Positions 44,911 through 54,278 of a DNA stretch of 64,000 nt are shown here, piece by piece. The stretch lies in the NCBI RefSeq assembly GCF_042663885.1, contig NZ_JBHSXV010000001.1; one strand, 5' to 3'. Each line of letters starts with the position of its first letter. Positions within the stretch are counted from its first letter, which is position 1. The stretch is from Aquipuribacter hungaricus (GTDB lineage Bacteria; Actinomycetota; Actinomycetes; Actinomycetales; JBBAYJ01). The translations under genes and the position numbers were made by a program. The notes under the pieces were generated by a model. It was not told where the DNA came from, searched no databases, and worked only from the letters and a program-made list of their open reading frames with translations.

Positions 44911-46275
44911 ATGAGCCTGCTCCCCCCGGCGACCGTCCCCGCCGCCGCGGTCCCCGACCTGAGGACCGCCGAGGTCCCCCGGCTCCGCACGCCCACGGTG
45001 GTGCAGGGGCTGGCGTTCCACCGGGACCCGTACCGGTTCCTGCTCGGCGCGACCGCCCGCCACGGTGACGTCGTCGGGGTGGACCTGCCCGTCTCGGGCC
45101 CGGCGGTCGTCGTCGCCGCGCCGGAGGACGTCGAGCGGCTCACGTCCGTCTCGGCGTCGGTCGCCAGGGCGGGCCAGGGACGCCGGCACGTGCTCGGCAT
45201 GGTGTCGCCCGCGTCGGTTCTGGGCTCCGACCCGCCCGAGCACGCCCTCCTGCGCGGCCGCGTGGCCCCGGCCTTCGACCCCGCCCGGGTGGCGCGGCTG
45301 TCGGAGGAGGTCGACCGGGTCGTGCGGCAGCACCTGCGCGCCTGGCCCCGCGACCGGCCGACCCGCCTCGTCGAGCGCTGCCGGGTGCTCGCCGACCACG
45401 TGTTCGCCCTCGTCATGCTCGGCATCACCGACGAGGTCCGCGGCCCCGCCCTGGCCCGCGCCGTGCGCGCGATGCTGGCCACGCCCGGCAACCCGCCGCT
45501 GCCGCCGCCGTCGCCCGACGACGGTGCTCTCGGTGCTGTCGCGCAGGTCCTCTACGACCGCCGGACCGCGCCCGTCGAGCGGCTGCTGCTCGCGGAGGTC
45601 GCCGAGCGCCGCTGGGGCCTGCACCGCGCCCCGACCGACGCCTCGGCCCTGCTCGACGGCCAGGACGTCATCTCCTGCGTGCTCGACGAGGGCCCGCAGG
45701 GCGACCGGGCGCTGCTGGACCAGCTGGTCCCGCTCGTCGTCGCCGGGCAGGAGCCGCCGGCCATGGGGCTGACCTGGGTGCTGGACCGGCTCGCCCGCGA
45801 GGAGGGCCGTGCCGCCTCGCTCGCCGGGGACGACCCGGGCGCCCGCGAGGGCCGCGACCGCTTCGTCGCCGAGGCGCTGCGGGTGCGGCCGCCCGTGCAC
45901 TCCCTGCTGCGCGACCTCCGGGAGCCGGTCGAGGTGTCCGGCACGCGGCTGGAGGCGGGGACCACCGTCATGCTGCCCATGGTCCTCACCCACGCCGACC
46001 CCCGGACCTTCACCGACCCCGGCACGTTCCGCCCCGAGCGGTGGGGGTCCCTGCCCGAGCAGCCCGACGGCTACCGGCCGTTCGGGGCCGGGGCCCACCG
46101 CTGCATCGGGGAGCCGCTCGCGCGGCTGCTCCTGGACCGGGCGGTCGCCGCGGCCGCCGAGGAGGTCCGCCTGGTGCCGCTGCTGCCCAGGACCGAGCGG
46201 ATGGTCGTCCGCGCCACCGTCACCGCCCCCGTGCACGGCGCGCCCGTCATGGTCCGCGCCCGCCCAGGGACCTAG
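44911..46275 (+). CDS. Cytochrome P450 with atypical I-helix
   Basis: A 454-residue soluble P450. The heme loop FGAGAHRCIGEPLA provides the thiolate Cys398, and the K-helix ExxR is in EALRVRPP (about 321). The I-helix, normally AGxDTT or AGHETT, reads VAGQEPPAMGL (about 276-286): both threonines are replaced by prolines, so the usual proton-delivery residue for O2 activation is missing. It might use peroxide, do non-oxidative chemistry or be impaired. No ferredoxin gene is adjacent. Confidence 0.9.
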   Translation: MSLLPPATVPAAAVPDLRTAEVPRLRTPTVVQGLAFHRDPYRFLLGATARHGDVVGVDLPVSGPAVVVAAPEDVERLTSVSASVARAGQGRRHVLGMVSPASVLGSDPPEHALLRGRVAPAFDPARVARLSEEVDRVVRQHLRAWPRDRPTRLVERCRVLADHVFALVMLGITDEVRGPALARAVRAMLATPGNPPLPPPSPDDGALGAVAQVLYDRRTAPVERLLLAEVAERRWGLHRAPTDASALLDGQDVISCVLDEGPQGDRALLDQLVPLVVAGQEPPAMGLTWVLDRLAREEGRAASLAGDDPGAREGRDRFVAEALRVRPPVHSLLRDLREPVEVSGTRLEAGTTVMLPMVLTHADPRTFTDPGTFRPERWGSLPEQPDGYRPFGAGAHRCIGEPLARLLLDRAVAAAAEEVRLVPLLPRTERMVVRATVTAPVHGAPVMVRARPGT

Positions 46276-46352
46276 GCCGACCCCAGCGCACCCGGCTGCA
46301 CCCGGCCCCGCCCACAGCACGCCTCGTCACCCACTACCGACTGGAGCTCCGC

Positions 46353-47528
46353 ATGAAGGCACTCACCTGGCACGGCACCGAGGACGTCCGCGTCGACGAC
46401 GTCCCCGACGCGCGCCTGCAGGACCCGACCGACTGCGTCGTCCGCATCACGAGCACGGGGCTCTGCGGGTCTGACCTGCACCTGTACTCGGTGCTCGGCG
46501 CGTTCATCGGCGAGGGCGACATCCTCGGCCACGAGCCCATGGGCATCGTGGAGGAGGTGGGGTCCGAGGTCCGCGACCTCACGGTCGGGCAGCGCGTCGT
46601 CGTCCCGTTCAACGTCTCCTGCGGCACCTGCTTCACCTGCACCTCGGGCCTGCACAGCCAGTGCGAGACCACGCAGCAGCGCGAGCACGGCACCGGGGCG
46701 GCGCTCTTCGGCTACACCAAGCTCTACGGGCAGGTCCCGGGCGGGCAGGCCGAGGCGCTGCGCGTGCCGTTCGCCGACACCCTGCCGATCCGGGTGCCGG
46801 ACGGCCCCGCCGACGACCGCTTCGTCTACCTGTCCGACGTCCTGCCGACCGCGTGGCAGGCCGTGCAGTACTCCGGCGTGCAGCCCGGGCAGAGCCTCGT
46901 CGTCCTGGGCCTCGGCCCGATCGGCGACATGTGCACCCGGATCGCCCAGCACCTCGGCGTCGAGCAGGTCATCGGCGTCGACCTGCAGCCCGACCGCCTG
47001 GTCCGGGCCCGCGACCACGGCGTCACCGCGCTCGCCCTCGACGGCGACCTCGTCGCGCAGGTCCAGGGCCTGACCGAGGGCCGCGGGCCCCACGCCGTCA
47101 TCGACGCCGTCGGCATGGAGGCCCACGGCTCGCCCGGCGCGGAGAACATCCAGAAGGCCGTCACGCTGCTGCCGGACGCCGTCGCCGCCCCGCTCATGCG
47201 CAAGGCCGGCGTCGACCGGCTCCACGCGCTGCACCTGGCGATCGAGCTCGTCCGTCGCGGCGGCACCGTGTCGCTGTCCGGCGTCTACGCCGGCTCGCAG
47301 GACCCGATGCCGATGTTCACCATGTTCGACAAGCAGATCACCGTGCGGATGGGCCAGGCCAACGTCCACCGCTGGGTCGACGACATCCTCCCGCTGCTCA
47401 CCGACGCCGACCCGCTGGGCGTCGACAGCTTCGCCACCCACCACGTCCCCCTGTCGGAGGCGCCCGCCGCCTACGCGTCCTTCCAGAAGAAGGAGGACGG
47501 CATGGTGAAGGTCCTCTTCAGGCCCTGA
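46353..47528 (+). CDS. Zinc-dependent alcohol dehydrogenase (MDR family)
   Basis: A 391-residue medium-chain dehydrogenase. Catalytic zinc ligands are in TGLCGSDLHLY and GHEPMG. The structural zinc lobe has four cysteines in NVSCGTCFTCTSGLHSQC. The Rossmann motif LGLGPIGDM binds NAD(P). The longer middle region and FGYTKLYGQVPGGQAEALRVP resemble glutathione-independent formaldehyde-dehydrogenase-type members. Substrate not determined. Convergent with the amidohydrolase gene. Confidence 0.9.
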   Translation: MKALTWHGTEDVRVDDVPDARLQDPTDCVVRITSTGLCGSDLHLYSVLGAFIGEGDILGHEPMGIVEEVGSEVRDLTVGQRVVVPFNVSCGTCFTCTSGLHSQCETTQQREHGTGAALFGYTKLYGQVPGGQAEALRVPFADTLPIRVPDGPADDRFVYLSDVLPTAWQAVQYSGVQPGQSLVVLGLGPIGDMCTRIAQHLGVEQVIGVDLQPDRLVRARDHGVTALALDGDLVAQVQGLTEGRGPHAVIDAVGMEAHGSPGAENIQKAVTLLPDAVAAPLMRKAGVDRLHALHLAIELVRRGGTVSLSGVYAGSQDPMPMFTMFDKQITVRMGQANVHRWVDDILPLLTDADPLGVDSFATHHVPLSEAPAAYASFQKKEDGMVKVLFRP

Positions 47529-47533
47529 CCGGC

Positions 47534-49207
47534 TCAGGACGTGCGGCGTCCCGCGAGCCAGGTGCCGAGCACGGCGGTCGCCGCGATCTCCAGCGGGTCC
47601 ACGGCCCGCGGGTCGGCCGACAGGTGCACCAGGTCGGCGACCGCGCCGGGCACGAGCGTCCCCCGCTCGTGCTCGGCGCCGGCCTGGTAGGCCACCCCCG
47701 CGGTGTAGGCGACCAGCGCCTCCTCGACGCCGACCCGCTCCCCGGGCACCCAGGTCTCTGCAGCCGGGTCCTCCAGCGGCACGCGGGTGACGACCACCTG
47801 CACGCCCTCGAGCGGCACGTGGCTGCTGACCGGCCAGTCCGAGCCGAACGACAGCCGCGCGCCCGCCGCGAGCAGCGAGGCCACCGGGTACTGCCGGCCG
47901 GTGCGCTCCGGTCCCAGCCGCGGGGCGGTGAGCTCGGTCTGCATGTCGTCCCAGGCGGCCCACAGCGGCTCGATGTTGGCGATGGTCCCGGTGGCGGCAA
48001 ACCGGGGCAGGTCCGCCGGGTCGACGAGCTGGACGTGGGCGAGCACGGCGCGCCGGTCCGCGGGCGGCAGCGCGGCGAGGACGTCGAGGCCCTGCCGGAC
48101 GGCCGCGTCGCCGATGACGTGCAGGTGGAGCCGGAACCCCGCGGCGTCGAAGGCGGCCACCGCGGCGGCCAGCTCCTCGGGGCGCCAGACCGGCATGCCG
48201 TGGGCCTGCGGCGACCCGGGGTCGACGTCCTCGTACGGCTCGAGCAGGGTCGCGGTCCCGCCCTCGACGACGCCGTCGACGAACACCTTGACCGTCCGGG
48301 CGCTGAGCAGGTCGTCGCCCAGCGCCTCCACGTCCGCGCGCACCCGCGCGAACGACGCGACCTGCTCCCGCCACGACGCGGGGTCGGCGCGCTGGGCCAG
48401 GTCCACCCGGACCGACAGCGCGCCCTCGGACACGGCGCGCAGGTAGACCGGGACCAGGTCGGGGTCGACCCACGCGTCCTGCGCCCACGTGATGCCCGCG
48501 GCCGCGAGCGCCGCGGTGGCCTCGCGCAGCGCCCGCACCCGGTCGGCCTCCGACGTCTCCGGCACGTGCCGCAGCACGAGGTCGCAGGCGTCCCACTCCC
48601 GCAGCGTCCCCAGCGGGGTGCCGTCGTCGCGGCGGACGACCCAGCCGACCTCGGGGTCGACCGTCGAGGCGTCGACCCCGCCGCGCCGCAGCGCCTCGCT
48701 GTTGCACCACACGGTGTGGTGGTCCGAGGCGTGCAGCACGACCGGGCGGTCGGGCACGGCCTCGTCGAGCCAGCGGGCGTCGAACTCCCCGGCCGGTGCC
48801 AGCGTCGGGTCGTACCGGTTGCCCACGACCCAGGCGGCGTCCGGGTGCGCGTCCGCCCAGCGGCCCACCTCGGCGACCACGTCGGCGACGCTGCGCAGCC
48901 CGGTGATCGCCGGGCCCTGGCGGGTGATGCCGCCGGAGTGCGGGTGCACGTGGCCGTCGCCGAACGCCGGCGAGAGCAGCCCGCCGGCCAGGTCGACGTC
49001 GTCGCGCGGCCCCGGCCAGCCGTGCGCCTCCGCGCCGAGGGCGACGACGCGGCCGTCGACCACCGCGAGGGCGTCGCTGTCCGGCAGGCCGGTGCCGCAC
49101 CACACGGTCCCGCCCGAGAACACCGTCGCGCGCGGGGCGGGGTCGTCGGTGCGTGCACCGCTGCTGGTCGGGCTGGTGCTCTGGGGGCCGCTGCTCACCG
49201 GCGACAC
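47534..49207 (-). CDS. YtcJ-like amidohydrolase
   Basis: A 557-residue metal-dependent hydrolase of the amidohydrolase superfamily (PF07969). Metal-binding His-x-His is in FGDGHVHPHSGG, with later ligands in LHLHVIGDAA and VLAHVQLVDP and the terminal Asp in FGSDWPVSSH. Members hydrolyse exocyclic amides or formamides; the substrate cannot be read from sequence. No signal peptide. GTG 49207 is the longest start; internal starts are possible. Confidence 0.88.
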   Translation of the reverse strand: MSPVSSGPQSTSPTSSGARTDDPAPRATVFSGGTVWCGTGLPDSDALAVVDGRVVALGAEAHGWPGPRDDVDLAGGLLSPAFGDGHVHPHSGGITRQGPAITGLRSVADVVAEVGRWADAHPDAAWVVGNRYDPTLAPAGEFDARWLDEAVPDRPVVLHASDHHTVWCNSEALRRGGVDASTVDPEVGWVVRRDDGTPLGTLREWDACDLVLRHVPETSEADRVRALREATAALAAAGITWAQDAWVDPDLVPVYLRAVSEGALSVRVDLAQRADPASWREQVASFARVRADVEALGDDLLSARTVKVFVDGVVEGGTATLLEPYEDVDPGSPQAHGMPVWRPEELAAAVAAFDAAGFRLHLHVIGDAAVRQGLDVLAALPPADRRAVLAHVQLVDPADLPRFAATGTIANIEPLWAAWDDMQTELTAPRLGPERTGRQYPVASLLAAGARLSFGSDWPVSSHVPLEGVQVVVTRVPLEDPAAETWVPGERVGVEEALVAYTAGVAYQAGAEHERGTLVPGAVADLVHLSADPRAVDPLEIAATAVLGTWLAGRRTS

Positions 49208-49238
49208 CGTGGCAGCGGCGGCGCGGGCCGTCCAGGGC

Positions 49239-49883
49239 TCAGCCCGAGTCGGCGAGCAGCCCGACCTGCCCGGCCAGCGTGGCGGCCTCCATCCGGGTGC
49301 TCACCCTCAGCGAGCGCAGCAGCGCGGCGGTCATCCGCTTGACCGAGCGCTCCGAGACATGGAGCTCGGTCGCGATCTGCGTGGTCGACCGGCCCTCCGC
49401 CAGGCGCCGCCACAGGTGGCGCTCGGCCCCGCCGAGCGCCCGGACCAGCTCGGGGTCCCCGCGCGCCGCGGTGAGCCGGTGCAGCAGCGCGGCCGGCACC
49501 ACCGACCAGCCGTCGAGCACCGCCAGCAGCGGCGTGACGACCGCCTCGGGCTCGGTCGACTTGGGCAGGAACGCCTCGGCACCGGCCTCGAGCGCGGCCA
49601 CCGCGAGGTCCTGGTCGTCCGAGCCGCTCATCGCCACCACCCGGCACGCGGGCAGCGCCCGCCGGATCGCGGCGATCGCCCGCAGCCCCCCGGGCTCCGG
49701 CATCATCAGGTCGACCAGCGCCAGGTCGGGGAGCTTGGAGCGGGCGTCGGAGCCGGCCAGCCGGGCCTCGGACGTCCAGCCCACCACCTCGACGCGGCCC
49801 TCGCTGGCCCCGGGCAGGAGCAGCTCGAGGCCGCGCGCGAACAGCGGGTGGTCGTCGACGACCAGCGTGCGCACCTGCGCCAC
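49239..49883 (-). CDS. LuxR-type response regulator
   Basis: A 214-residue regulator with a receiver domain (acidic DD in VVDDHPLFARG, phosphoacceptor Asp in LALVDLMMPEPGG, Lys in AFLPKSTEPE) and a LuxR-type HTH (RRLAEGRSTTQIATELHVSE, RSVKRMTAALLRSL). A divergent gene encodes a protein with a histidine-kinase-type ATPase domain, the possible partner. GAAGGGG precedes GTG 49883. Confidence 0.92.
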   Translation of the reverse strand: MAQVRTLVVDDHPLFARGLELLLPGASEGRVEVVGWTSEARLAGSDARSKLPDLALVDLMMPEPGGLRAIAAIRRALPACRVVAMSGSDDQDLAVAALEAGAEAFLPKSTEPEAVVTPLLAVLDGWSVVPAALLHRLTAARGDPELVRALGGAERHLWRRLAEGRSTTQIATELHVSERSVKRMTAALLRSLRVSTRMEAATLAGQVGLLADSG

Positions 49884-50028
49884 CCGGGACCCCTTCCGTC
49901 GGCCTGGGACCTCCTACCCACCCGCGCCGCCCGCAAGCCCCGGCCCGCGACGGGCGCGGCGGGGATCGTGGCCCGCAGGGGCCAGGCCGGACCGGCATGG
50001 CGGGCGGGTGCCGGGGCAGACGGGCGCC

Positions 50029-50952
50029 ATGGCGGAGCCGTTCCACCCCCTGCAGCCCGACGTCCTGCTGCGCGCCCTCACCCACGAGCTCGTCCCGCTC
50101 GTCACGACCCAGCGCGGGGTGCTGCGGCGGGCCGTGCTGCCGGCGGACGACCACCGTCCCGACCACCCCGGCACCGGTCGCGCGGCCGACCTGGACCTCG
50201 CGCTCGCGCTCGCCGACGACGTGGCCGCGGTCCTGCACCTGCTCGGCGGGATGGCCGCCGCATCGGGCCCGGTGCACCCGGCCCGGGCGTTCGCGTCGGT
50301 CGGCAGCGACCTGTGCCGTCGGCACCCCGGTGTCCGGGTCCGCCCGTCGCGGCTGGCCGCGCGCTGCCAGGTGGACGGCGTCCGCCTGGGGACCGTGCTG
50401 GACAACCTCGTCCGCAACGAGACCGAGCACGGCGGGTCGGTGCCGAGCGTGGACGGCGTCGTCCGGCGGCGGCGGCTCCTCGTCGACGTCCACCACCGAG
50501 GCCCGGTGCCGGCGCGGCTCGCGGCCGCGCTGCAGTCCCGCTCCGGCTCCCCGGAGCCCGGCGCCCGCGGCCTGGGCCTCTGGCTGGTCCGCTGCCTCGT
50601 GGGGCAGATGGGCGGGTCGACCGGCCTCGCGCAGGGCGCGGACGGCTGGTCGGTCCGCATCGTCCTGCCGCTGCGCCACGGCGCCGTCCAGCCGCTCCGG
50701 GCCCTGGTGCCCCACCGGGGCGACCGGTCGGGTGCTGGGTCAGCCCACGAGGACCACGGCGACCCCGCCGAGCACGAGCGCGGGGACGCTCGTCAGGGCG
50801 GTCACGCCGATCGCCGCCCGGCGGGCCAGCACCACCAGCGGGAGCAGGGCGTCGCCGTCCTGGGCGACCGCGTTGGCCAGCAGGCCGGGGAAGTCGACCG
50901 CGCCGTCCAGGTACAGGCCCACCCAGGCGATCTGGAAGCCGCAGCCGGGTAG
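50029..50952 (+). CDS. Histidine-kinase-like ATPase-domain protein with antisense-overlapping tail
   Basis: Residues 1-225 form a dimerisation-like helical part (LLRALTHELVPLVTTQRGVL) and a HATPase domain with N-box VLDNLVRNETEHGG and G-box GARGLGLWLVRCLVGQMGG. The phosphoacceptor His may be H19 but the motif is unorthodox. Residues 236-307 overlap the convergent exporter gene for 213 bp and have antisense-like composition, with no stop codon where the domain ends. The true C-terminus is thus either extended or a read-through. Possible partner of the divergent regulator. Confidence 0.75.
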   Translation: MAEPFHPLQPDVLLRALTHELVPLVTTQRGVLRRAVLPADDHRPDHPGTGRAADLDLALALADDVAAVLHLLGGMAAASGPVHPARAFASVGSDLCRRHPGVRVRPSRLAARCQVDGVRLGTVLDNLVRNETEHGGSVPSVDGVVRRRRLLVDVHHRGPVPARLAAALQSRSGSPEPGARGLGLWLVRCLVGQMGGSTGLAQGADGWSVRIVLPLRHGAVQPLRALVPHRGDRSGAGSAHEDHGDPAEHERGDARQGGHADRRPAGQHHQREQGVAVLGDRVGQQAGEVDRAVQVQAHPGDLEAAAG

Positions 50953-52044
50953 CGCGCCCACCAGGGTGCCGACGACGACGGCGGCGAGGCCGGTGAGCCG
51001 GAGGCTGTCCGCGGCGGGGCCCGCCACGGCTCCGAGGACGGCCAGCAGCGCGTAGGCGCCGGCCACCCAGAGCACGACGAACGCCGCCTGCGCCGCCGCG
51101 GCCTCGAGGTTGCGGCCCAGCCCGGAGCCGGCCGGGGCGAAGACCCCGGTGCTCTCGGCGGGGCCGGTGGTCCGCAGCGCCCGGCGCCGCAGCAGCACGC
51201 CGGCGCAGGCGACGAAGCCCAGCAGGCCGACGACCCGCTGCCAGGCGAGCTCCGGTCCCGCCACGGCAGGGGAGGTGAGGCCGGTGACGGCGACCGCGGT
51301 CCCCGCGCCGGTCATGGTCCAGAACAGGACGAGCACGGACCCCAGGGCCGCCGGGCGCACCGGGGCGGGCCAGGTCCGGCGGGGACGCCGGGCGGAGATC
51401 TCGGCGCGCACGGCCGCGACCTCGGCGAGGACCTCGCCGACCGGCCAGCGGCGCAGCAGCGAGGTCGACCCCGCGCGGCGGGCGATGGCGGACCCGGGCA
51501 CGGTGGCGGGGGCGTCCGCGGGGAGCGGCCCCCGGAGGTCGACCAGCGGCGCTGCGGTCGCGGCCGACGGGGCGACGGCCCCGGCGCCCACGAGGACCCG
51601 CGGCTCCGGCCGCAGGACCGGCACGGGCGGCACGTCGCAGGAGGACAGCAGGCCCGGCCGCCGGGCACGCAGGGCGTCGATGCCCAGCCCCAGGACGATG
51701 CCGAGCGACAGGACGACGACGTGCACGACGAGCGCGGCGCTCGGTGCTCCCGCCCACAGCGCCCAGGCCGAGTCGCCCGTGGTGGCCGTCAGCGTCGCGA
51801 CGAGCGTGCCGAGGCTGACGTGCCCCCGGGCGAAGAGAGGGGTGACGACGAGGGCGCCGCTGCAGCCCGGCGTGATGCCGAGCAGCGCGCCGAGCACGGG
51901 GCCGAGCGAGGGGCGGCGCTGCAGCAGCGCGGCGACGCCCTGGCAGCGCGGCCCCAGCAGGCCGACGACGACGGCCACCAGGGCCAGGATCACGCCGACG
52001 TCCAGGAAGGCGTCGGACACCGCGACGAGCAGCAGGTCGGTCAT
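50740..52044 (-). CDS. Putative 10-TM manganese/heavy-metal exporter
   Basis: A 434-residue membrane protein of the PF11449 type ('putative manganese transporter'). Two halves each carry a Pro-Gly-Cys loop, GITPGCSGALVVTPLFARGH with TLTATTGDSAW and GALPGCGFQIAWVGLYLDGA with ANAVAQDGDALLPL, in an inverted-repeat arrangement. They are separated by a long cytoplasmic Ala/Arg/Pro-rich region (about 130-240). The adjacent manganese catalase supports a manganese link. Transport direction and metal are inferred. Confidence 0.85.
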   Translation of the reverse strand: MTDLLLVAVSDAFLDVGVILALVAVVVGLLGPRCQGVAALLQRRPSLGPVLGALLGITPGCSGALVVTPLFARGHVSLGTLVATLTATTGDSAWALWAGAPSAALVVHVVVLSLGIVLGLGIDALRARRPGLLSSCDVPPVPVLRPEPRVLVGAGAVAPSAATAAPLVDLRGPLPADAPATVPGSAIARRAGSTSLLRRWPVGEVLAEVAAVRAEISARRPRRTWPAPVRPAALGSVLVLFWTMTGAGTAVAVTGLTSPAVAGPELAWQRVVGLLGFVACAGVLLRRRALRTTGPAESTGVFAPAGSGLGRNLEAAAAQAAFVVLWVAGAYALLAVLGAVAGPAADSLRLTGLAAVVVGTLVGALPGCGFQIAWVGLYLDGAVDFPGLLANAVAQDGDALLPLVVLARRAAIGVTALTSVPALVLGGVAVVLVG

Positions 52045-52191
52045 CGGGGCTCCCGGGGCGAGGGGGTGGGTCGTGGGTCCAGGACCGAGGCCTGGGGGGT
52101 CGGGCCCCTGGGGGAAGGGGGCCTGGCGGCCCGTCCGGTCCGCCGCACCCGTGGGCGCGGCGGACCGGGACAGGTCGGAGGGTGCGGTGCC

Positions 52192-53061
52192 TCAGAGCAG
52201 GGCGTCCTTGGCCTTCTGCAGCAGGCTCGCGCCGTCCCCGTCGCCGGACCCCGTGCCGAACAGGCGCGGGTCGCCCGGGGGCAGGACGGGGACCGGGCCC
52301 TGGGCAGCGATGACCGACGAGGTCAGCGGGCCCTTGCCGTCGGGGCCGTCCTCGGCCGTCGCCCACAGGCCGTCCGTGGCCTTGTCGCCGTCGCTGGCGA
52401 CGATGAACGTGCGGGCGAACTCCTCGTACTCCTCCTCCAGCGGGAAGGCCTCGGGCACGGGGATGCCGCCGAGCCCGTCCTCCTTAAGCTGCTCGATCGC
52501 GGCGAGCCACTGCATCTGGTGGTAGTGGTCCCGCGTGACGAGGAACTTGATGAGGTCCTTGACGCCCGGGTCGTCGGTCATGCCGTAGAGCCGCGCCACC
52601 TGCAGCCGGCCCTGCATCTCGGCCGTCGCGTTGAGGTAGAAGTCCGCCATGAGGTTGCCGCTGGCGGTGATGTAGGCCCCGGACCACGGCACGCCGTTGG
52701 AGTCCACGGGGTAGGCCCCGCCGCCGTTGGCGATGGTGTGCTGGGGGTTGCTGTGCGAGAACGGCGCGGACGTCCCGCCGATGCCCTCGGCCTCCTTGGG
52801 CGTGAGCGGCGAGACGTCGAGCAGCCGGTCGATCATCGTCGTGATCATCTCGACGTGGGCGAGCTCCTCCGTCCCGATCGACAGGAGCATGTCCTTGTAC
52901 TTGCCGGGCAGGCGGCAGTTCCAGCCCTGGTACAGGTACTGCATCGCGACGGTCATCTCGCCCCACTTGCCGCCCAGGACCTCCTGGAAGCGGCGGGCGA
53001 AGGCGGGGTCGGGCCCGTCGGGCGAGGCGTCGAACTGCAGGTCCTTGACGTGGGTGAACAC
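52192..53061 (-). CDS. Manganese catalase
   Basis: A 289-residue non-heme catalase with a dimanganese site. Ligand motifs of the ferritin-like bundle are present: Glu in KWGEMTVAMQYLYQGW, Glu/His in IGTEELAHVEMI, Glu in NATAEMQGRLQVARLY and His in VTRDHYHQMQWL. Length and the GGGAYPVDSNGVPW loop fit the family. GTG 53061 (VFTHVKDLQFD) is downstream of GAGGAG. It removes H2O2 without iron, and lies beside a predicted Mn transporter. Confidence 0.96.
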   Translation of the reverse strand: MFTHVKDLQFDASPDGPDPAFARRFQEVLGGKWGEMTVAMQYLYQGWNCRLPGKYKDMLLSIGTEELAHVEMITTMIDRLLDVSPLTPKEAEGIGGTSAPFSHSNPQHTIANGGGAYPVDSNGVPWSGAYITASGNLMADFYLNATAEMQGRLQVARLYGMTDDPGVKDLIKFLVTRDHYHQMQWLAAIEQLKEDGLGGIPVPEAFPLEEEYEEFARTFIVASDGDKATDGLWATAEDGPDGKGPLTSSVIAAQGPVPVLPPGDPRLFGTGSGDGDGASLLQKAKDALL

Positions 53062-53220
53062 AGGAGGGCTCCTCTGGCTGGGTCGGCGTCGCCGGCTGGC
53101 GGCAGAGGGTGGGTGCCCCGCCCTGCTGGCCCCCTCGGGCCCCGGCGCGGCCCGTGGGGGACGGGTCTGCGGCACCCCCGGGCCGTGCATGACGGGACGC
53201 CGTCCGGGTAGGTCCCGCGC

Positions 53221-53481
53221 ATGACCGAGAGCACCGACGACATCCGTCCGTCCCGCACCGACATCGAGGGCCGCAGCGAGATCGCGCGCTTCCTCGGCAC
53301 GGGCGTCTGGCCCGCCGACCGCGACGCGCTCGTGGCCACGGCCGCCGAGAACGACGCGACGGACCGCGTGCTGTCCCAGCTGGGCTCGCTGCCCGAGGGC
53401 CGCACGTTCACCAACGTCCAGGACGTCGCCGTCGAGCTGGGCCTCGCCGAGCCGGAGCCCGAGGGCGCCGGCTCCGACTGA
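53221..53481 (+). CDS. DUF2795 protein
   Basis: An 86-residue cytoplasmic protein with the DUF2795 fold: RSEIARFLGTGVWPADRDAL, ATDRVLSQLGSLPEGRTFTN and VQDVAVELG. Function unknown; common among stress-induced actinobacterial genes. GGGTAG lies 9 nt upstream of ATG 53221 and there is no ribosome binding site, suggesting a leaderless stress promoter. Divergent from the manganese catalase. Confidence 0.85.
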   Translation: MTESTDDIRPSRTDIEGRSEIARFLGTGVWPADRDALVATAAENDATDRVLSQLGSLPEGRTFTNVQDVAVELGLAEPEPEGAGSD

Positions 53482-53621
53482 CCCGTCACCACCCGTGACC
53501 GTCCGTGCTCTCCGCCGCGCCGGCGCCCGCCGCGCCGGGGGGGGAACGCATGAAATCCGGCAGCACGGGTAGTGATCACTTCGACAGCACGTGACCACGC
53601 ACCGGAGCAGGAGGTACGCCC

Positions 53622-54278
53622 ATGAACACGGTGCACGACACCACGAACGCCGCCAAGGACAAGGCCGCGGACCTGGGTTCGCAGGCAGCCGCCCAGGCCA
53701 AGAGCCAGGTCGACAGCCGCACCACCCAGGCCGGGGACCTCGTCCAGAACAAGGCCGAGGGCCTTCACCAGATGAGCGACCAGCTCCGCGACAAGGGTCA
53801 GGACGCCTTCGCCGGTGTCGCCGACCGGGTGGCCTCGTACACCGAGGACCTCGCGAAGTACCTGCGCGACGCGGACGCCGACAAGCTGCTCAACGACGTC
53901 GAGCGCGCTGCCCGCCAGCAGCCGTGGGCCGTCGCGGCCGGGGGCCTGCTCCTGGGCTTCGCCGCCTCGCGCTTCGTCAAGGCCAGCACCGACAGCCGCT
54001 CCACCTCGTCGTCCTCCACGGGCGCCGGCACCGACAGCGCGACCCCGTCGTCGATCGACCTGACGCAGGGCTACGCCGCGGGCACGACGACCGGCTACGA
54101 GTCGGACTACGACACGGACTACACCTCCGCGGGCGCCGCCGGTGGCCTTCCCACCGGCTACGAGCCCCTGGGCACGGACCTGCCCGCCGTGGACCCGCTG
54201 ACCGCGGACGCCCCCCTGGGCGACCCGGACACGTACCCGTCCACCCCGTCCGGGAGCTACACCGATGGCAACCGCTGA
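53622..54278 (+). CDS. DUF883/ElaB-like membrane-associated protein
   Basis: A 218-residue protein. An amphipathic, apolipoprotein-like helical N-terminus (residues 5-90: TTNAAKDKAADLGSQAAAQA) precedes one membrane helix (PWAVAAGGLLLGFAASRFV) and a Ser/Thr/Tyr/Asp-rich disordered tail. The architecture resembles YgaM/ElaB ribosome- or membrane-associated proteins. GAGGTA precedes ATG 53622. Its end overlaps the next gene by 14 bp; three such genes form an operon. Confidence 0.78.
   Translation: MNTVHDTTNAAKDKAADLGSQAAAQAKSQVDSRTTQAGDLVQNKAEGLHQMSDQLRDKGQDAFAGVADRVASYTEDLAKYLRDADADKLLNDVERAARQQPWAVAAGGLLLGFAASRFVKASTDSRSTSSSSTGAGTDSATPSSIDLTQGYAAGTTTGYESDYDTDYTSAGAAGGLPTGYEPLGTDLPAVDPLTADAPLGDPDTYPSTPSGSYTDGNR

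Noticed and set aside
43612..46320. 902-codon minus frame opposite sigma factor and P450
   Set aside because: Antisense shadow; both + strand genes show complete conserved motifs.
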